From contig WGNO01000016.1 of assembly GCA_016124525.1 (NCBI GenBank), positions 39,800 to 103,799 on the forward strand: a DNA stretch of 64,000 nt, in the 5' to 3' direction. This document shows, piece by piece, positions 29,198 through 39,049 of the stretch. Source of the DNA: Nostoc sp. RI_552. GTDB lineage: Bacteria; Cyanobacteriota; Cyanobacteriia; Cyanobacteriales; Nostocaceae. Numbering within the stretch: the first letter of the stretch is position 1; each line of letters starts with the position of its first letter. The position numbers and the translations under genes were made by a program. The notes under the pieces are model-generated. The model was not told the origin of the DNA. It worked only from the letters and a program-made list of their open reading frames with translations, and did not search any database.

Positions 29198-30202
29198 ATG
29201 AATACACACCTAACAAACCAACCTATCCGCGTCGGAGTCCTGGGTTTCGGTGGACTGGGACAAGCAGCCGCTAGGGTATTGGCTGGGAAACAGGAAATGC
29301 TCTTAGTTGCAGCCGCCGACCAAAAAGGCTACGCTTACTCTACAGAAGGTTTGAATATTGGAGACTGCATTAAAACCTACCAATGTCAAGGTTCAGTTGG
29401 TTATTTGGAACCATTTGGCACATTAAGCAATCACAGCATTCAAGATTTAATTGCTACGAGTCAGCCTGTAGATGGGTATTTCCTGGCATTACCTAACTTA
29501 CCCAATGACTTTATTCCTTCAGTCGCCCAAGAATTTATCAAGTCTGGTTGGCGGGGTGTGCTAGTGGATGCCATTAAGCGCACCAGTGCAGTGGAACAAC
29601 TGTTGTCGATGAAGGCACAATTAGAAGCATCTGGAATTAGTTATATGTGTGGATGTGGTGCCACACCAGGACTATTAACAGCAGCCGCAGCCTTAGCCGC
29701 CCAAAGTTATGCAGAAATTCACAAAGTAGAAATTACTTTTGGTGTGGGTATTGCCAATTGGGAAGCTTATCGCGCTACGGTTCGGGAAGATATTGGACAT
29801 ATGCCTGGTTATGGTGTAGAGACTGCCAGGGCAATGACTGATGCAGAAGTAGAAGCTTTATTAGATAAAACCAATGGCGTGCTGACCTTGGAGAATATGG
29901 AACACGCTGATGATATTATGCTGGAGTTTGCCGGTATTTGTTCCCGCGATCGCGTTACAGTTGGTGGCGTGGTTGATACTCGCAATGCAAAAAAACCCCT
30001 TAGTACCAACGTTAAGGTGACAGGACGCACCTTTGAAGGTAGGATTTCCACTCATACTTTTACTTTAGGAGATGAAACCAGCATGGCTGCTAATGTTTGT
30101 GGACCTGCCTTTGGTTATCTCAAAGCTGGTAAACAGTTACACCAGCGGGGTATTTATGGCATTTTCACCGCAGCCGAAATTATGCCCCAATTTGTCAAGT
30201 AA
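29198..30202 (+). CDS. bioU: BioU-like (S)-8-amino-7-oxononanoate synthase (suicide enzyme of biotin synthesis)
   Basis: 334 residues, saccharopine-dehydrogenase-like: Rossmann motif [17 protein letters not shown] (about 12-28), then the conserved [14 protein letters not shown] with Lys127, and [16 protein letters not shown]. Length and this Lys context fit cyanobacterial BioU (Slr0355), whose Lys124 side-chain amino group is donated to KAPA in a single-turnover reaction, replacing BioA in biotin synthesis. The family call is an inference from pattern; a plain NAD(P)-dependent oxidoreductase is the alternative. No other biotin gene is in the window. ATG at 29198. Confidence 0.75.
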   Translation: MNTHLTNQPIRVGVLGFGGLGQAAARVLAGKQEMLLVAAADQKGYAYSTEGLNIGDCIKTYQCQGSVGYLEPFGTLSNHSIQDLIATSQPVDGYFLALPNLPNDFIPSVAQEFIKSGWRGVLVDAIKRTSAVEQLLSMKAQLEASGISYMCGCGATPGLLTAAAALAAQSYAEIHKVEITFGVGIANWEAYRATVREDIGHMPGYGVETARAMTDAEVEALLDKTNGVLTLENMEHADDIMLEFAGICSRDRVTVGGVVDTRNAKKPLSTNVKVTGRTFEGRISTHTFTLGDETSMAANVCGPAFGYLKAGKQLHQRGIYGIFTAAEIMPQFVK

Positions 30203-30681
30203 TCAAGTACCACTGGAAAATGTAAATACCTACACCTGAGGCTATAGTTGGAGCTTCTGTACTCATAGGGGAGTGCCGCGGAATGATTCCCTCTGTGCTG
30301 GTGTTTTACGCTGTGTTGCCGTCGCTATCATGGTGAGTACTAGGGAACTTTCATTTACCTGGGTAAATGTTAGTTTTCCACTCCAGAAATTTGCGCGAAA
30401 GTAATGAACAATGTAAAGATGTTAATTTTGGTTGGTAGTGAGAAGACAAAGCTATTAATTATGATGTGAAATTAACAATCTTCCAAAGGACTTAATCTAT
30501 GGTGCTAATCTACTTGTTTGGAATACCGTCCCCTGGGTGTCTACGCTAACGTGTTCATCATTTGTCACAATAGGAAGGCGGTGGCATGATTATTTTTAGA
30601 AAAGTGTCGGCAAAAAAAATTAGCTTCAGTTGTAGGCTGTGGCGACTTACTGCCATAAAAACAATCTGGGACGAGTAGACG
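30203..30681. other. Gap upstream of grpE with an inverted repeat
   Basis: 479 bases without a gene. The dyad CATTTACC-TG-GGTAAATG at 30352-30369 is flanked by weaker complementary bases and may be a terminator for bioU or an operator. No CIRCE element (TTAGCACTC-N9-GAGTGCTAA) is seen ahead of grpE. Confidence 0.5.
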
Positions 30682-31416
30682 ATGATAGACGAAAATAAAC
30701 AAGTGAACAACACAAGCCAGCAATTGGGTGAACCAACAGAGGTAAAGCAAGCAATGAAGACTGACTCCCCAGCCCAAATGAACTCTAACGAATCTGGCGG
30801 CGAGGTTACTGAGCAAGTGAAAACCCCAAGCAATGTATCGGATGATACGACGATGACAATAGAAGATGGTGTAGCTGCGACGGAAAAGACTGAAGTAGAA
30901 ACCGCTGTTTTGGGAGAATTAACTCAACAAATTGAGTCTCTCAAGGGGCAACTAGAAGAACGCAATACTCAGTATATGAGGATTGCGGCGGATTTTGAGA
31001 ATTACCGCAAACGCACGAGCAAAGAAAAGGAAGAGCTGGAATTGCAAGTGAAGCGGAATACAATTTTGGAATTGCTACCCGTAGTCGATAATTTTGAGCG
31101 AGCACGAGCGCACCTCAAGCCACAAACCGAAGGCGAGATGACAATTCACAAAAGTTATCAAGGAGTTTATAAACAACTAGTTGAATCTCTAAAACGCATA
31201 GGGGTGTCACCGATGCGTCCTGAAGGTGAACAATTTGATCCTAATCTCCATGAAGCAGTTATGCGCGAACCTACGGATGAACATTCAGAAGGAACAGTGT
31301 TGGAAGAATTAGTACGCGGATATTATTTAGGCGATCGCGTGCTGCGCCATTCCATGGTCAAGGTGGCTGCTCCTAAGGAAGACACACCACCTGTACAGGA
31401 AGATCAGTCGAGTTGA
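30682..31416 (+). CDS. grpE: GrpE nucleotide exchange factor
   Basis: Releases ADP from DnaK in the Hsp70 cycle. 244 residues: an acidic, Gln/Asn-rich N-terminal extension of about 80 residues as in cyanobacterial GrpE, a long coiled coil (about 85-135, [41 protein letters not shown]) and the C-terminal beta domain ([45 protein letters not shown]). ATG at 30682. dnaJ follows 642 bases later; dnaK is not between them. Confidence 0.96.
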   Translation: MIDENKQVNNTSQQLGEPTEVKQAMKTDSPAQMNSNESGGEVTEQVKTPSNVSDDTTMTIEDGVAATEKTEVETAVLGELTQQIESLKGQLEERNTQYMRIAADFENYRKRTSKEKEELELQVKRNTILELLPVVDNFERARAHLKPQTEGEMTIHKSYQGVYKQLVESLKRIGVSPMRPEGEQFDPNLHEAVMREPTDEHSEGTVLEELVRGYYLGDRVLRHSMVKVAAPKEDTPPVQEDQSS

Positions 31417-32058
31417 TCTGACGGTGAAATTGTAGTTCCTCGTCTGATTGACCAAGAGTGGTTAGGTTATACCAAGGATAGGCATTGCATATGTCAGCAA
31501 GGATAGGGCTGGTGACGGTTTGCCGGACTTTTGCAGCCCACCTTGTGATCACAGGTTGCCTATGGGTCAAGAGTTGATGACAATAAGCTCACCATATACA
31601 AATGTCAGTGTTTTAACTGCAATCCTCCTGGGGGGTTTTCCGCACCTAATTGTGGGGGTAGTTCCTATGGTTCATCACCAGGGGTTGACCCTGGTAGGTA
31701 GCACAATTGTAAGAGAGGCAGTTTATGTGCTTTACTTTGGCGGCTTTTGTTCTCTCCCATGAGGAAAGCAAATGTTGCTTTAAACTTGCCGGTGATTTTT
31801 GTGAAAGGTAAAAGGTACAATCGATATATTAATAAAAATTTACTTTTTCTTTCTGCCCGGTTTCCGGCAAGCCGCCCTTCCAAAGTCACTTGAGCGACTG
31901 TTCGCCCTTGGGCGAAGCACAGGAGTAAGTTCTATTGTGCTGAGTGGCCTACTGTTACGAGTAGCCACTGTTGAGGAATATGACTTACCGTAAGATAGCA
32001 AGTGTCTGTGGCGTTTATTGCTTTCTGCTTTCTTCCTCCTAACTTTTACCTTTGTTAT
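31417..32058. other. Gap between grpE and dnaJ carrying three hairpins
   Basis: 642 bases with no gene and no recognisable dnaK remnant. Contains ACCAGGG-GTTGA-CCCTGGT (31677-31695), the palindrome TTCGCCC-TT-GGGCGAA (31901-31916, a GC palindrome type repeated in Nostocales) and AGTGGCCTACT-GTTACG-AGTAGCCACT (31943-31969, one bulged C). Confidence 0.7.
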
Positions 32059-33192
32059 ATGGCCCGCGACTATTATGAAATTCTGGGTGTCTCTCGTGAC
32101 GCCGACAAAGAAGAAATTAAACAAGCTTATCGCCGTTTAGCCCGGAAGTATCACCCAGATGTGAACAAAGAACCGGGAGCGGAAGATCGATTTAAAGAAA
32201 TTAACCGCGCATATGAAGTGCTTTCTGAGCCTGATATTAGAGAACGTTATAATCGTTTTGGTGAAGCAGGTGTATCAGGTGGTGCTGCTGGTGCAGGCTT
32301 CCAAGACATGGGGGACATGGGCGGCTTTGCCGATATCTTTGAAAGTATATTCAGTGGCTTTGCTGGTGGCGGGATGGGTGGTCAAACCCAAAAACGGCGC
32401 AGTGGACAGGTGCGTGGTGACGACCTCAGGCTAGACCTGAAGTTAGACTTTCGCGAAGCAGTATTTGGGGGGGAAAAAGAAATTCGCATTTCCCATTTGG
32501 AAATCTGTGATACCTGTGGTGGTTCCGGAGCCAAAGCAGGTACTCGCCCTCGCAATTGTTCCACCTGTGGTGGTTCGGGTCAAGTCCGTCGCGTTACTAG
32601 AACGCCTTTTGGTAGTTTCACTCAAGTGTCAACCTGCCCCACTTGTAACGGTAGTGGAATGGTAATTGAAGACAAATGTGATGCTTGTGATGGAAAAGGT
32701 ACAAATCAAGTACCAAAGAAACTAAAAATTACTATTCCCGCAGGGGTAGATAATGGTACACGCTTGCGAATCTCCCAGGAAGGAGATGCTGGTCAACGTG
32801 GTGGACCTCCTGGGGACTTGTATGTCTATTTGTTTGTCAATGAAGATGAACAATTCCAACGGGATGGTATTAACATTCTTTCGGAAATTAAAGTTAGCTA
32901 TCTACAAGCAATTTTAGGTTGCCGCTTGGAAGTAGAAACTGTAGACGGGTTAGTAGAACTGATTATCCCGGCTGGAACTCAGCCTAACACAGTAATGAAG
33001 CTAGAAAATCGTGGAGTTCCTCGCTTAGGCAATCCTGTCAGTCGCGGAGACCAACTGCTGACCATACTAATAGACATTCCTACTAAAGTGACACCAGAAG
33101 AAAGAGAATTGCTAGAGAAGCTAGCTAAAATTAAGGGAGACCGTACAGGTAAAGGTGGTATAGAAGGATTTTTGGGAAATCTGTTTAAGTAA
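32059..33192 (+). CDS. dnaJ: Chaperone protein DnaJ (type I Hsp40)
   Basis: Delivers substrates to DnaK and stimulates its ATPase. 377 residues from ATG 32059 (the frame is open upstream, but [12 protein letters not shown] is the standard start). J domain with HPD (about 33-35), Gly/Phe-rich linker (about 75-110), four CxxCxGxG zinc repeats ([32 protein letters not shown]), then the substrate-binding C-terminal domains. Full-length type I. Stop overlaps the next start (TAATG), so dnaJ, tusA-like and rsgA form a coupled unit. Confidence 0.97.
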   Translation: MARDYYEILGVSRDADKEEIKQAYRRLARKYHPDVNKEPGAEDRFKEINRAYEVLSEPDIRERYNRFGEAGVSGGAAGAGFQDMGDMGGFADIFESIFSGFAGGGMGGQTQKRRSGQVRGDDLRLDLKLDFREAVFGGEKEIRISHLEICDTCGGSGAKAGTRPRNCSTCGGSGQVRRVTRTPFGSFTQVSTCPTCNGSGMVIEDKCDACDGKGTNQVPKKLKITIPAGVDNGTRLRISQEGDAGQRGGPPGDLYVYLFVNEDEQFQRDGINILSEIKVSYLQAILGCRLEVETVDGLVELIIPAGTQPNTVMKLENRGVPRLGNPVSRGDQLLTILIDIPTKVTPEERELLEKLAKIKGDRTGKGGIEGFLGNLFK

Positions 33193-33446
33193 TGAAAACC
33201 TCTCATCCCTCAACCCCCCAAGCTCAACTTGACCTGCGGGGCACACCTTGCCCCATTAACTTTGTCCGCACAAAATTATATTTGGAAAAAATGCAGCCGG
33301 GAAGTTTATTAGAAGTATGGCTAGATTCTGGAGAACCCATAGAGCAAGTTCCTGATAGCTTAGTCATGGCAGGATATCACATTGAAAAAATTACAGATTG
33401 CTTAGGCTATTTTTCCTTATTGGTACGCCGTCCCCCCACAGCCTAA
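33192..33446 (+). CDS. TusA/SirA-like sulfurtransferase-family protein
   Basis: 84 residues: LDLRGTPCPINFVRTKLYLEKMQPGSLLEVWLDSGEPIEQVPDSLVMAGY. This is the TusA fold with the conserved CP pair (Cys about 20). TusA-type proteins relay sulfur to tRNA modification or other acceptors; which one here is unknown. Starts in TAATG with dnaJ's stop and ends in TAATG with the rsgA start. Confidence 0.9.
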   Translation: MKTSHPSTPQAQLDLRGTPCPINFVRTKLYLEKMQPGSLLEVWLDSGEPIEQVPDSLVMAGYHIEKITDCLGYFSLLVRRPPTA

Positions 33447-34573
33447 TGACAACCCTTGAAACAATATCTACTCATGGACAGTTGCTCGGTACAGTATTAG
33501 CCCTCCAGGCAAACTTCTATCGAGTACAACTGGATATAGAAAACGAGAGTACAAAACTAGAAAGAGACAACAAGGATTATTCTCCAGCATCCACGGCCCC
33601 CATCTTCCTCTGTACGCGCAGAACCCGCTTGAAAAAAATTGGGCAGCAGGTAATGGTGGGCGATCGCGTGGTAGTATCAGCAGCCCATTGGTCTAGTGGT
33701 AGAGGAGCAATATCTCAAGTCCTACCTCGCCAAAGCCAAATAGACCGACCAGCCATTGCCAATGTTGACCAAATTCTACTCACCTTTGCTCTCACAGACC
33801 CACCTTGGCAGCCGTATCAAATAAGTCGGTTTCTAGTCAAAGCCGAATCTACAGCGGTAGAAGTGCAATTATGTTTGAACAAAAGTGAATTAGTCTCACC
33901 AGAAAAACAACAGGAAATAGCCCATCGCCTAGCCGGCTGGGGTTATCAGCCCCATTTTGTTAGCGTGCACACAGGCATCAATATAGATGCACTACTGAAG
34001 CATTTAAAAAATAAGATAACAGTAATTGCTGGTCCTTCTGGAGTCGGAAAAACCAGTTTAATTAATATGCTAAATCCCACCCTTGATTTGCGAGTAGGAG
34101 AAGTATCCGGCAAACTAGCACAAGGTCGTCATACAACCCGCCACGTAGAATTATTTGAACTACCAGGGGGCGGTTTACTAGCAGATACTCCCGGATTTAA
34201 TCAACCCGACTTGGAATGCAGACCGGAAGAATTAGTATATTACTTTCCTGAAGCCAGAGAGCGGTTAGCATTAGCCAGCTGTCGATTTAGAGACTGTCTG
34301 CATCGAGACGAACCTGATTGTGTAGTGGGAGGCGACTGGGAAAGGTATGAACATTATTTACAATTTTTAGACGAAGCTATCGCCCGTCAGTTCAAAATTT
34401 CCCATGGTCAGCTTGTTGAACAAGCTGACCCGGAATCAACTCTGAAAATCAAAACAAAAAGTAACGGTAAGCAGCAATACGAACCGAAGTTAGAGAGAAA
34501 AAAATATCGTCGCCCCTCACGCAAAACCCAGTTGCAAGAGATAGAACAATTGTATCAAGAAGCCGAAGAATAG
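33446..34573 (+). CDS. rsgA: Small ribosomal subunit biogenesis GTPase RsgA
   Basis: Circularly permuted GTPase acting in 30S maturation. 375 residues from ATG 33446. The order is as expected for RsgA: N-terminal OB fold, G4 LNKSEL, then G1 GPSGVGKTSLIN, G3 DTPGFNQPD and a zinc knuckle CRFRDCLHRDEPDC, with a basic C-terminal tail RKKYRRPSRKTQLQEIEQLYQEAEE. The 5' 16 codons of the longer frame overlap the tusA-like gene and are discarded in favour of the coupled ATG. Confidence 0.96.
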   Translation: MTTLETISTHGQLLGTVLALQANFYRVQLDIENESTKLERDNKDYSPASTAPIFLCTRRTRLKKIGQQVMVGDRVVVSAAHWSSGRGAISQVLPRQSQIDRPAIANVDQILLTFALTDPPWQPYQISRFLVKAESTAVEVQLCLNKSELVSPEKQQEIAHRLAGWGYQPHFVSVHTGINIDALLKHLKNKITVIAGPSGVGKTSLINMLNPTLDLRVGEVSGKLAQGRHTTRHVELFELPGGGLLADTPGFNQPDLECRPEELVYYFPEARERLALASCRFRDCLHRDEPDCVVGGDWERYEHYLQFLDEAIARQFKISHGQLVEQADPESTLKIKTKSNGKQQYEPKLERKKYRRPSRKTQLQEIEQLYQEAEE

Positions 34574-34821
34574 GGAACAGTGGACTGGATTGAGCAAACC
34601 CATCTTAAAAAATCATTGAGTAAAAATACATCCATATCCCTAAAAGACCATTAGAAAAACTTTATTCCCAGGGCAGCGGAAAGAAAAAAGAACCTGAGTA
34701 AAAAACTTCAAACCTAAACTGAACCAGAAAACCACAGACAGCAACCCCATAAAGTCTTAAAATATTGTTAATTTCGCCAAACCCTCATACATCAACTCAC
34801 ACGTATTACCCTTAAAACACC

Positions 34822-36411
34822 ATGGCTATCGGCTACATCGCGCTTGTACTTCATGCACACCTGCCATTTGTTCGTCACCCAGAAAGTGACTATGTATTAG
34901 AAGAAGAATGGCTTTATGAAGCCATCACAGAAACATACATACCTTTATTGAAAGTATTTGAGGGCTTAAAGCGAGATAGTATCGACTTCAAAATCACTAT
35001 GAGTATGACACCACCTCTGGTGTCGATGCTGCGCGATCCTCTACTGCAAGAACGCTATGACGCGCACTTGGCAAAATTAGAAGAACTTACAGAGCTAGAA
35101 ATCGAGCATAATATCAATAATGGGCATATTCGTTATTTAGCGGAACACTACGCCACTGAGTTTAACGAAGCGCGTCAGGTATGGGAAAAATGCAATGGTG
35201 ACTTAGTAACAGCATTTAAGCAATTCCAAGATACTAATAACTTAGAGATAATCACTTGTGGAGCTACCCACGGCTATCTACCACTGATGAAAATGTATCC
35301 CCAAGCCGTGTGGGCACAAATTCAGGTAGCTTGCGAACATTACGAGGAAACCTTTGGACAAGGGCCCAGAGGTATTTGGCTGCCGGAATGCGCTTACTAT
35401 GAAGGTGTTGAGCGAATGCTGGCGGATGCTGGTTTACGCTATTTTCTAACAGATGGACATGGGATTTTATATGCCCGACCAAGACCACGATTTGGTACTT
35501 ATGCACCGATTTTTACAGAAACAGGAGTTGCAGCCTTTGGTAGAGATCATGAATCTTCTCAGCAGGTATGGTCATCTGAAGTAGGCTATCCGGGGGCATC
35601 GGAATATAGGGAATTTTATAAAGATTTGGGGTGGGAAGCAGAATATGAGTACATCAAACCCTACATCATGCCTAATGGTCAGCGAAAAAACACAGGGATT
35701 AAATATCACAAAATTACAGGCCGCGGTTTAGGGTTGTCAGACAAAGAATTGTATGACCCTTATTGGGCTAGGGAAAAAGCAGCAGAACACGCTGCGAACT
35801 TTATGTATAACCGTGAACGCCAAGTTGAGCATTTACACAGTATTATGGGTCGCGCGCCAATAATTGTTTCCCCTTATGATGCAGAGTTGTTTGGTCACTG
35901 GTGGTACGAAGGACCCTGGTTCATTGATTACCTGTTCCGTAAATCTTGGTATGACCAAGGAACATATCAAATGGCTCATCTAGGGGATTATTTGCAGTCA
36001 AATCCTACCCAGCAAGTTTGTCGCCCTTCGCAATCGAGTTGGGGTTATAAGGGTTTCCATGAGTATTGGTTAAATGAAACAAATGCTTGGATATACCCAC
36101 ATTTACACAAAGCAACCGAACGCATGATTGAAATATCCGGTATAGAAGCTGAGGACAAATTGCAAGAAAAAGCACTCAACCAAGCGGCGCGGGAACTTTT
36201 GCTAGCACAATCTTCTGACTGGGCTTTTATTATGCGGACGGGAACGATGGTACCCTATGCGGTGAGAAGAACGCGATCGCACTTGATGCGCTTCAATAAG
36301 CTCTACGAAGATGTGAAAATTGGCAAGGTCGATAGCGGTTGGCTGCAGAAGGTGGAATTAATGGACAATATTTTCCCTAACGTCAACTATCGAGTTTACC
36401 GTCCTTTGTAG
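34822..36411 (+). CDS. Glycoside hydrolase family 57 alpha-1,4-glucan branching enzyme
   Basis: 529 residues. GH57 signatures: N-terminal LVLHAHLPFVRHPES, nucleophile Glu in GIWLPECAYYEG (about 190), acid/base Asp in SPYDAELFGHWWYEGPWFI (about 353) and the helical C-terminal part SSWGYKGFHEYWLNETNAWIYPHLHKATERM characteristic of GH57 branching enzymes (DUF1957). It would introduce alpha-1,6 branches into glycogen. Cyanobacteria commonly hold this besides a GH13 GlgB. ATG at 34822; a strong terminator follows at 36466. Confidence 0.92.
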   Translation: MAIGYIALVLHAHLPFVRHPESDYVLEEEWLYEAITETYIPLLKVFEGLKRDSIDFKITMSMTPPLVSMLRDPLLQERYDAHLAKLEELTELEIEHNINNGHIRYLAEHYATEFNEARQVWEKCNGDLVTAFKQFQDTNNLEIITCGATHGYLPLMKMYPQAVWAQIQVACEHYEETFGQGPRGIWLPECAYYEGVERMLADAGLRYFLTDGHGILYARPRPRFGTYAPIFTETGVAAFGRDHESSQQVWSSEVGYPGASEYREFYKDLGWEAEYEYIKPYIMPNGQRKNTGIKYHKITGRGLGLSDKELYDPYWAREKAAEHAANFMYNRERQVEHLHSIMGRAPIIVSPYDAELFGHWWYEGPWFIDYLFRKSWYDQGTYQMAHLGDYLQSNPTQQVCRPSQSSWGYKGFHEYWLNETNAWIYPHLHKATERMIEISGIEAEDKLQEKALNQAARELLLAQSSDWAFIMRTGTMVPYAVRRTRSHLMRFNKLYEDVKIGKVDSGWLQKVELMDNIFPNVNYRVYRPL

Positions 36412-36465
36412 TCGGCTGAACTTTTGCGTTTCTCAAGATAGAGAATTAGTAGATATTATACTGAT

Positions 36466-36505
36466 ATCCCCAACTTTTCACAGAAGCCTGTGAAAAGTTG
36501 GGGAT
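36466..36505 (+). terminator. Perfect 18-base-pair terminator hairpin
   Basis: ATCCCCAACTTTTCACAG (36466-36483), loop AAGC, then the exact reverse complement (36488-36505), followed by TTATT. It lies 55 bases after the GH57 stop. The rest of the 320-base gap to the Nudix gene has only a TCAACAG triplet repeat (36657-36677). Confidence 0.92.
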
Positions 36506-36731
36506 TTATTAAGAAGGAAGTTGGGAGTAGGGCTATGACTAAGCTTTCTTTGCAGAAGTGTTGAATCCTGCAATAAAAATTTACAATTTTTGCGTTTTAC
36601 CCAGATATAGAGTCATTAATTGCTCAAATTTTGTATCACCGACCCACAACTTGGACAGTCAACAGTCAACAGTCAACATTTCTGCTTTCTTTGGTTAATT
36701 ACTCTATTAGCATCTACCTAAAGATTTCTAG

Positions 36732-37163
36732 TTATAAATATGCAAAGAATGCTTCGGGAACTAATTTTAGTTTCCCTGATTTAAAATGAGCAATATCGAC
36801 CCATAGTGCTTGATGTTGGCAATTTTCTGGCTCAGAAAATATCAGGCTTTCTAGTTGATAAAATTTGGTATCAGTAAAATCACATTGATAAACTTGAATA
36901 ATTTCGTGTCCTTGTCTACCGTTAAATGTAAAAATACTTTCTATGCAACCCACATAGTGAATATTTGTTAATTCGGCTTGAATTTCTTCTTGAAATTCTC
37001 GTTGTAAAGCACCTTGGCTTGTTTCGCCAAAGTCAACTCCTCCACCTAAAGCGCGATAATAAGTTTCTTGCTTTAAAGGATCATACCCTTGAGAAACAAA
37101 AATGCGATGGCCATCCCGGATTAATCCCAAAGCTAATACCCGAATTTGTTCTTGTTTGCTCAT
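36732..37163 (-). CDS. Nudix hydrolase
   Basis: 143 residues with a Nudix box GGGVDFGETSQGALQREFQEEI (about 42-63), fitting GX5EX7REUXEE. It would hydrolyse a nucleoside diphosphate linked to another group; the substrate is undetermined. No targeting signal. ATG at 37163. Next upstream on the minus strand is the DUF3531 gene (95 bases away). Confidence 0.9.
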   Translation of the reverse strand: MSKQEQIRVLALGLIRDGHRIFVSQGYDPLKQETYYRALGGGVDFGETSQGALQREFQEEIQAELTNIHYVGCIESIFTFNGRQGHEIIQVYQCDFTDTKFYQLESLIFSEPENCQHQALWVDIAHFKSGKLKLVPEAFFAYL

Positions 37164-37258
37164 CTCAAAATTACCGGGAATAGGGAAAATATTTGTTTTG
37201 CTCTATCCAGTTCACTGTTCACTGTTCCCCATTCTTTTTTAATTTGTTGGCAATGGGG

Positions 37259-37711
37259 TTAATTATCGTAGATAGAGTAATTTGGGTTCTCACTATCTTC
37301 TACAGGCCAATCTTCGTTTTCACCACCGATGTATAGATGTTCAATATTAACATATTCATCATTTAGCTGTTTGAGGGCGTTGATTAAAATATCAAGGGCG
37401 ATGGCATCAGCAGTTCCCATGTCAAACCAACAACGAGCCCATTGTCCCTCATACTCAAACTCGCCCATATTGTGCATAAGTGCCATTAAACTTTTATCAT
37501 ACCCTTGGGAGTCATAATTCATGTAGCTGATTTCCAGTCCTGTTTCTTGAACTTGGAGATTCTCGGCATTAAATGCACCTAATTTCCCCAGATAAAACCA
37601 GGAATTGAAAACTTCTTCTACATATTGCTTTTCACGTCCAGAAGGAATTGTGCTGAATTTGAGCCAAATCCACAGGTCAAAAGGGTTAATTTCACGGAAC
37701 TGAATTTGCAT
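37259..37711 (-). CDS. DUF3531 family protein
   Basis: 150 residues: MQIQFREINPFDLWIWLKF, FNSWFYLGKLGAFNAENLQVQE and MNYDSQGYDKSLMALMHNMGEFEYEGQWARCWFDMGTADAIALDILINAL. This fits DUF3531, found in cyanobacteria and plants; function unknown. Acidic C-terminus, no signal peptide. ATG at 37711. Confidence 0.82.
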   Translation of the reverse strand: MQIQFREINPFDLWIWLKFSTIPSGREKQYVEEVFNSWFYLGKLGAFNAENLQVQETGLEISYMNYDSQGYDKSLMALMHNMGEFEYEGQWARCWFDMGTADAIALDILINALKQLNDEYVNIEHLYIGGENEDWPVEDSENPNYSIYDN

Positions 37712-37764
37712 TGCCCTGGAATATATGAATTACCGTTTCTAAGAATTAGCATATCAGGGTATGA

Positions 37765-37798
37765 ATTGAGGAGACGGGATGAATCGGGTCTCCTCAAT
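37765..37798 (-). terminator. 11-base-pair hairpin after the TPR gene
   Basis: ATTGAGGAGAC (37765-37775) and GTCTCCTCAAT (37788-37798) pair perfectly around a 12-base loop, 10 bases past the TPR gene stop. Without a clear T tract it may act as a terminator or as mRNA 3'-end protection. Confidence 0.65.
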
Positions 37799-37807
37799 CA
37801 ATGTTCT

Positions 37808-38752
37808 TCAATCAACTAAATTATTTAAGTGGTTAAAGGTGTTGTTGCGTTCACGTTCAATTTGTCTGACTAAATCTGCTGGAAGTTGGGATCTTTTGGT
37901 CAAGGCTTTATCAAAATTAACAAGGGCTTCTTCCATGATTGAAGGACTTTTAGCTTTTTCTCCCTGTTTTCTAAGGATTTGAGCTTTGAGATAATACAAC
38001 TCAGGGTGTTCAGATGTGCTTTTTAAAGCACTGTTCACATATTCCAAAGCCTGAGAATACTGTTTTAAGTCACGATAGGCAAGAGCTATACCTCTATGGG
38101 CTAAGTATTGAGGTGCAGCATTGGCTTTTAATTTAGCAATGGCTTCATCAGGACTAGCAAAGGGTAGATTCACAGCTAGCATTAAATCCATGTAGCCTTT
38201 GAGGAGATTTAATTCTGGATCTTGAGGTGCGATCGCTTCTGCTCTATCTAAATGTTGATAAACTTTTCTGAGGCGATTTAATGCTTCTGGCGTACCTTTG
38301 AGTACACCTTCACGGGTAAGAATTGTTGCTCCTGCAAAAAAATGTCCCACGGCTGTGTACATATTACCACGTAATTCGTCTGTAGCAATTAGTTTTTCTC
38401 CGGCTTCTAAGGTTTTTTTGCTGTAAGAATCGAGGGTGGACAAGTCTTTATTTGCGTATGCTAAAGATGCCTTCATGGCATAAACTAAAGGCTCGTTTGG
38501 ATCACTGGATATTGCTTTTTGCAAGTAACTTTCGGCAAGTGGATAATTACCCTGTTGAAAAACTGCTTTAAAAGCTGCTTCTGTATTTTCGCCAATATTA
38601 CGCGGTTCTTGAGTGCGGAATGGATCGGCGGCTAGAGAGGGATTAACCCACAAATTGAGAGCGATTGCAGCAACAAACCCGGTGTGAACAAGCTGAGAAA
38701 GTGTGGTAAACCCTATGGATTGCCGAGTAAAAAACCGTTTATGCATAGTCAC
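37808..38752 (-). CDS. TPR-repeat protein with signal peptide (Sll0314/Alr1548-like)
   Basis: 314 residues. N-terminal basic stretch followed by a hydrophobic segment (about 15-40, TTLSQLVHTGFVAAIALNLWVNPSLAA) ending in an Ala-rich cleavage site, so probably exported. The mature part has tetratricopeptide repeats (NYPLAESYLQKAISSDPNEPLVYAMKASLAYANKDLSTLDSY; YSQALEYVNSALKSTSEHPELYYLKAQILRKQGE). It fits a conserved cyanobacterial TPR family of unknown function. A scaffold role is an inference. Confidence 0.8.
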   Translation of the reverse strand: MTMHKRFFTRQSIGFTTLSQLVHTGFVAAIALNLWVNPSLAADPFRTQEPRNIGENTEAAFKAVFQQGNYPLAESYLQKAISSDPNEPLVYAMKASLAYANKDLSTLDSYSKKTLEAGEKLIATDELRGNMYTAVGHFFAGATILTREGVLKGTPEALNRLRKVYQHLDRAEAIAPQDPELNLLKGYMDLMLAVNLPFASPDEAIAKLKANAAPQYLAHRGIALAYRDLKQYSQALEYVNSALKSTSEHPELYYLKAQILRKQGEKAKSPSIMEEALVNFDKALTKRSQLPADLVRQIERERNNTFNHLNNLVD

Positions 38753-39049
38753 CCTTGAAAAATAATGGAGTTAAAATTGTTGTATCTGTTACTTAGAAAG
38801 CACAAGCAAATTAACTAAAATCTGTGTCGGTTTCAGCCCAGGTATTCTACCCAGGTAGACTTGGGATATGTTGGCGAGTTCCCCTTTTTGTCGTTCTAGT
38901 TAAAAGTGAAATCAGGGATAACGTAGAAAAGCATAGCGGTAGGTTTTTGCAGTTATTATCAGATTGTTCTCAAAAAACTGGTAATTTCAGTCATCTAATT
39001 TTGTAGTTACTCTTAGAGTAATGCGCTAACTTTTTAGTAGTCCTAACAA

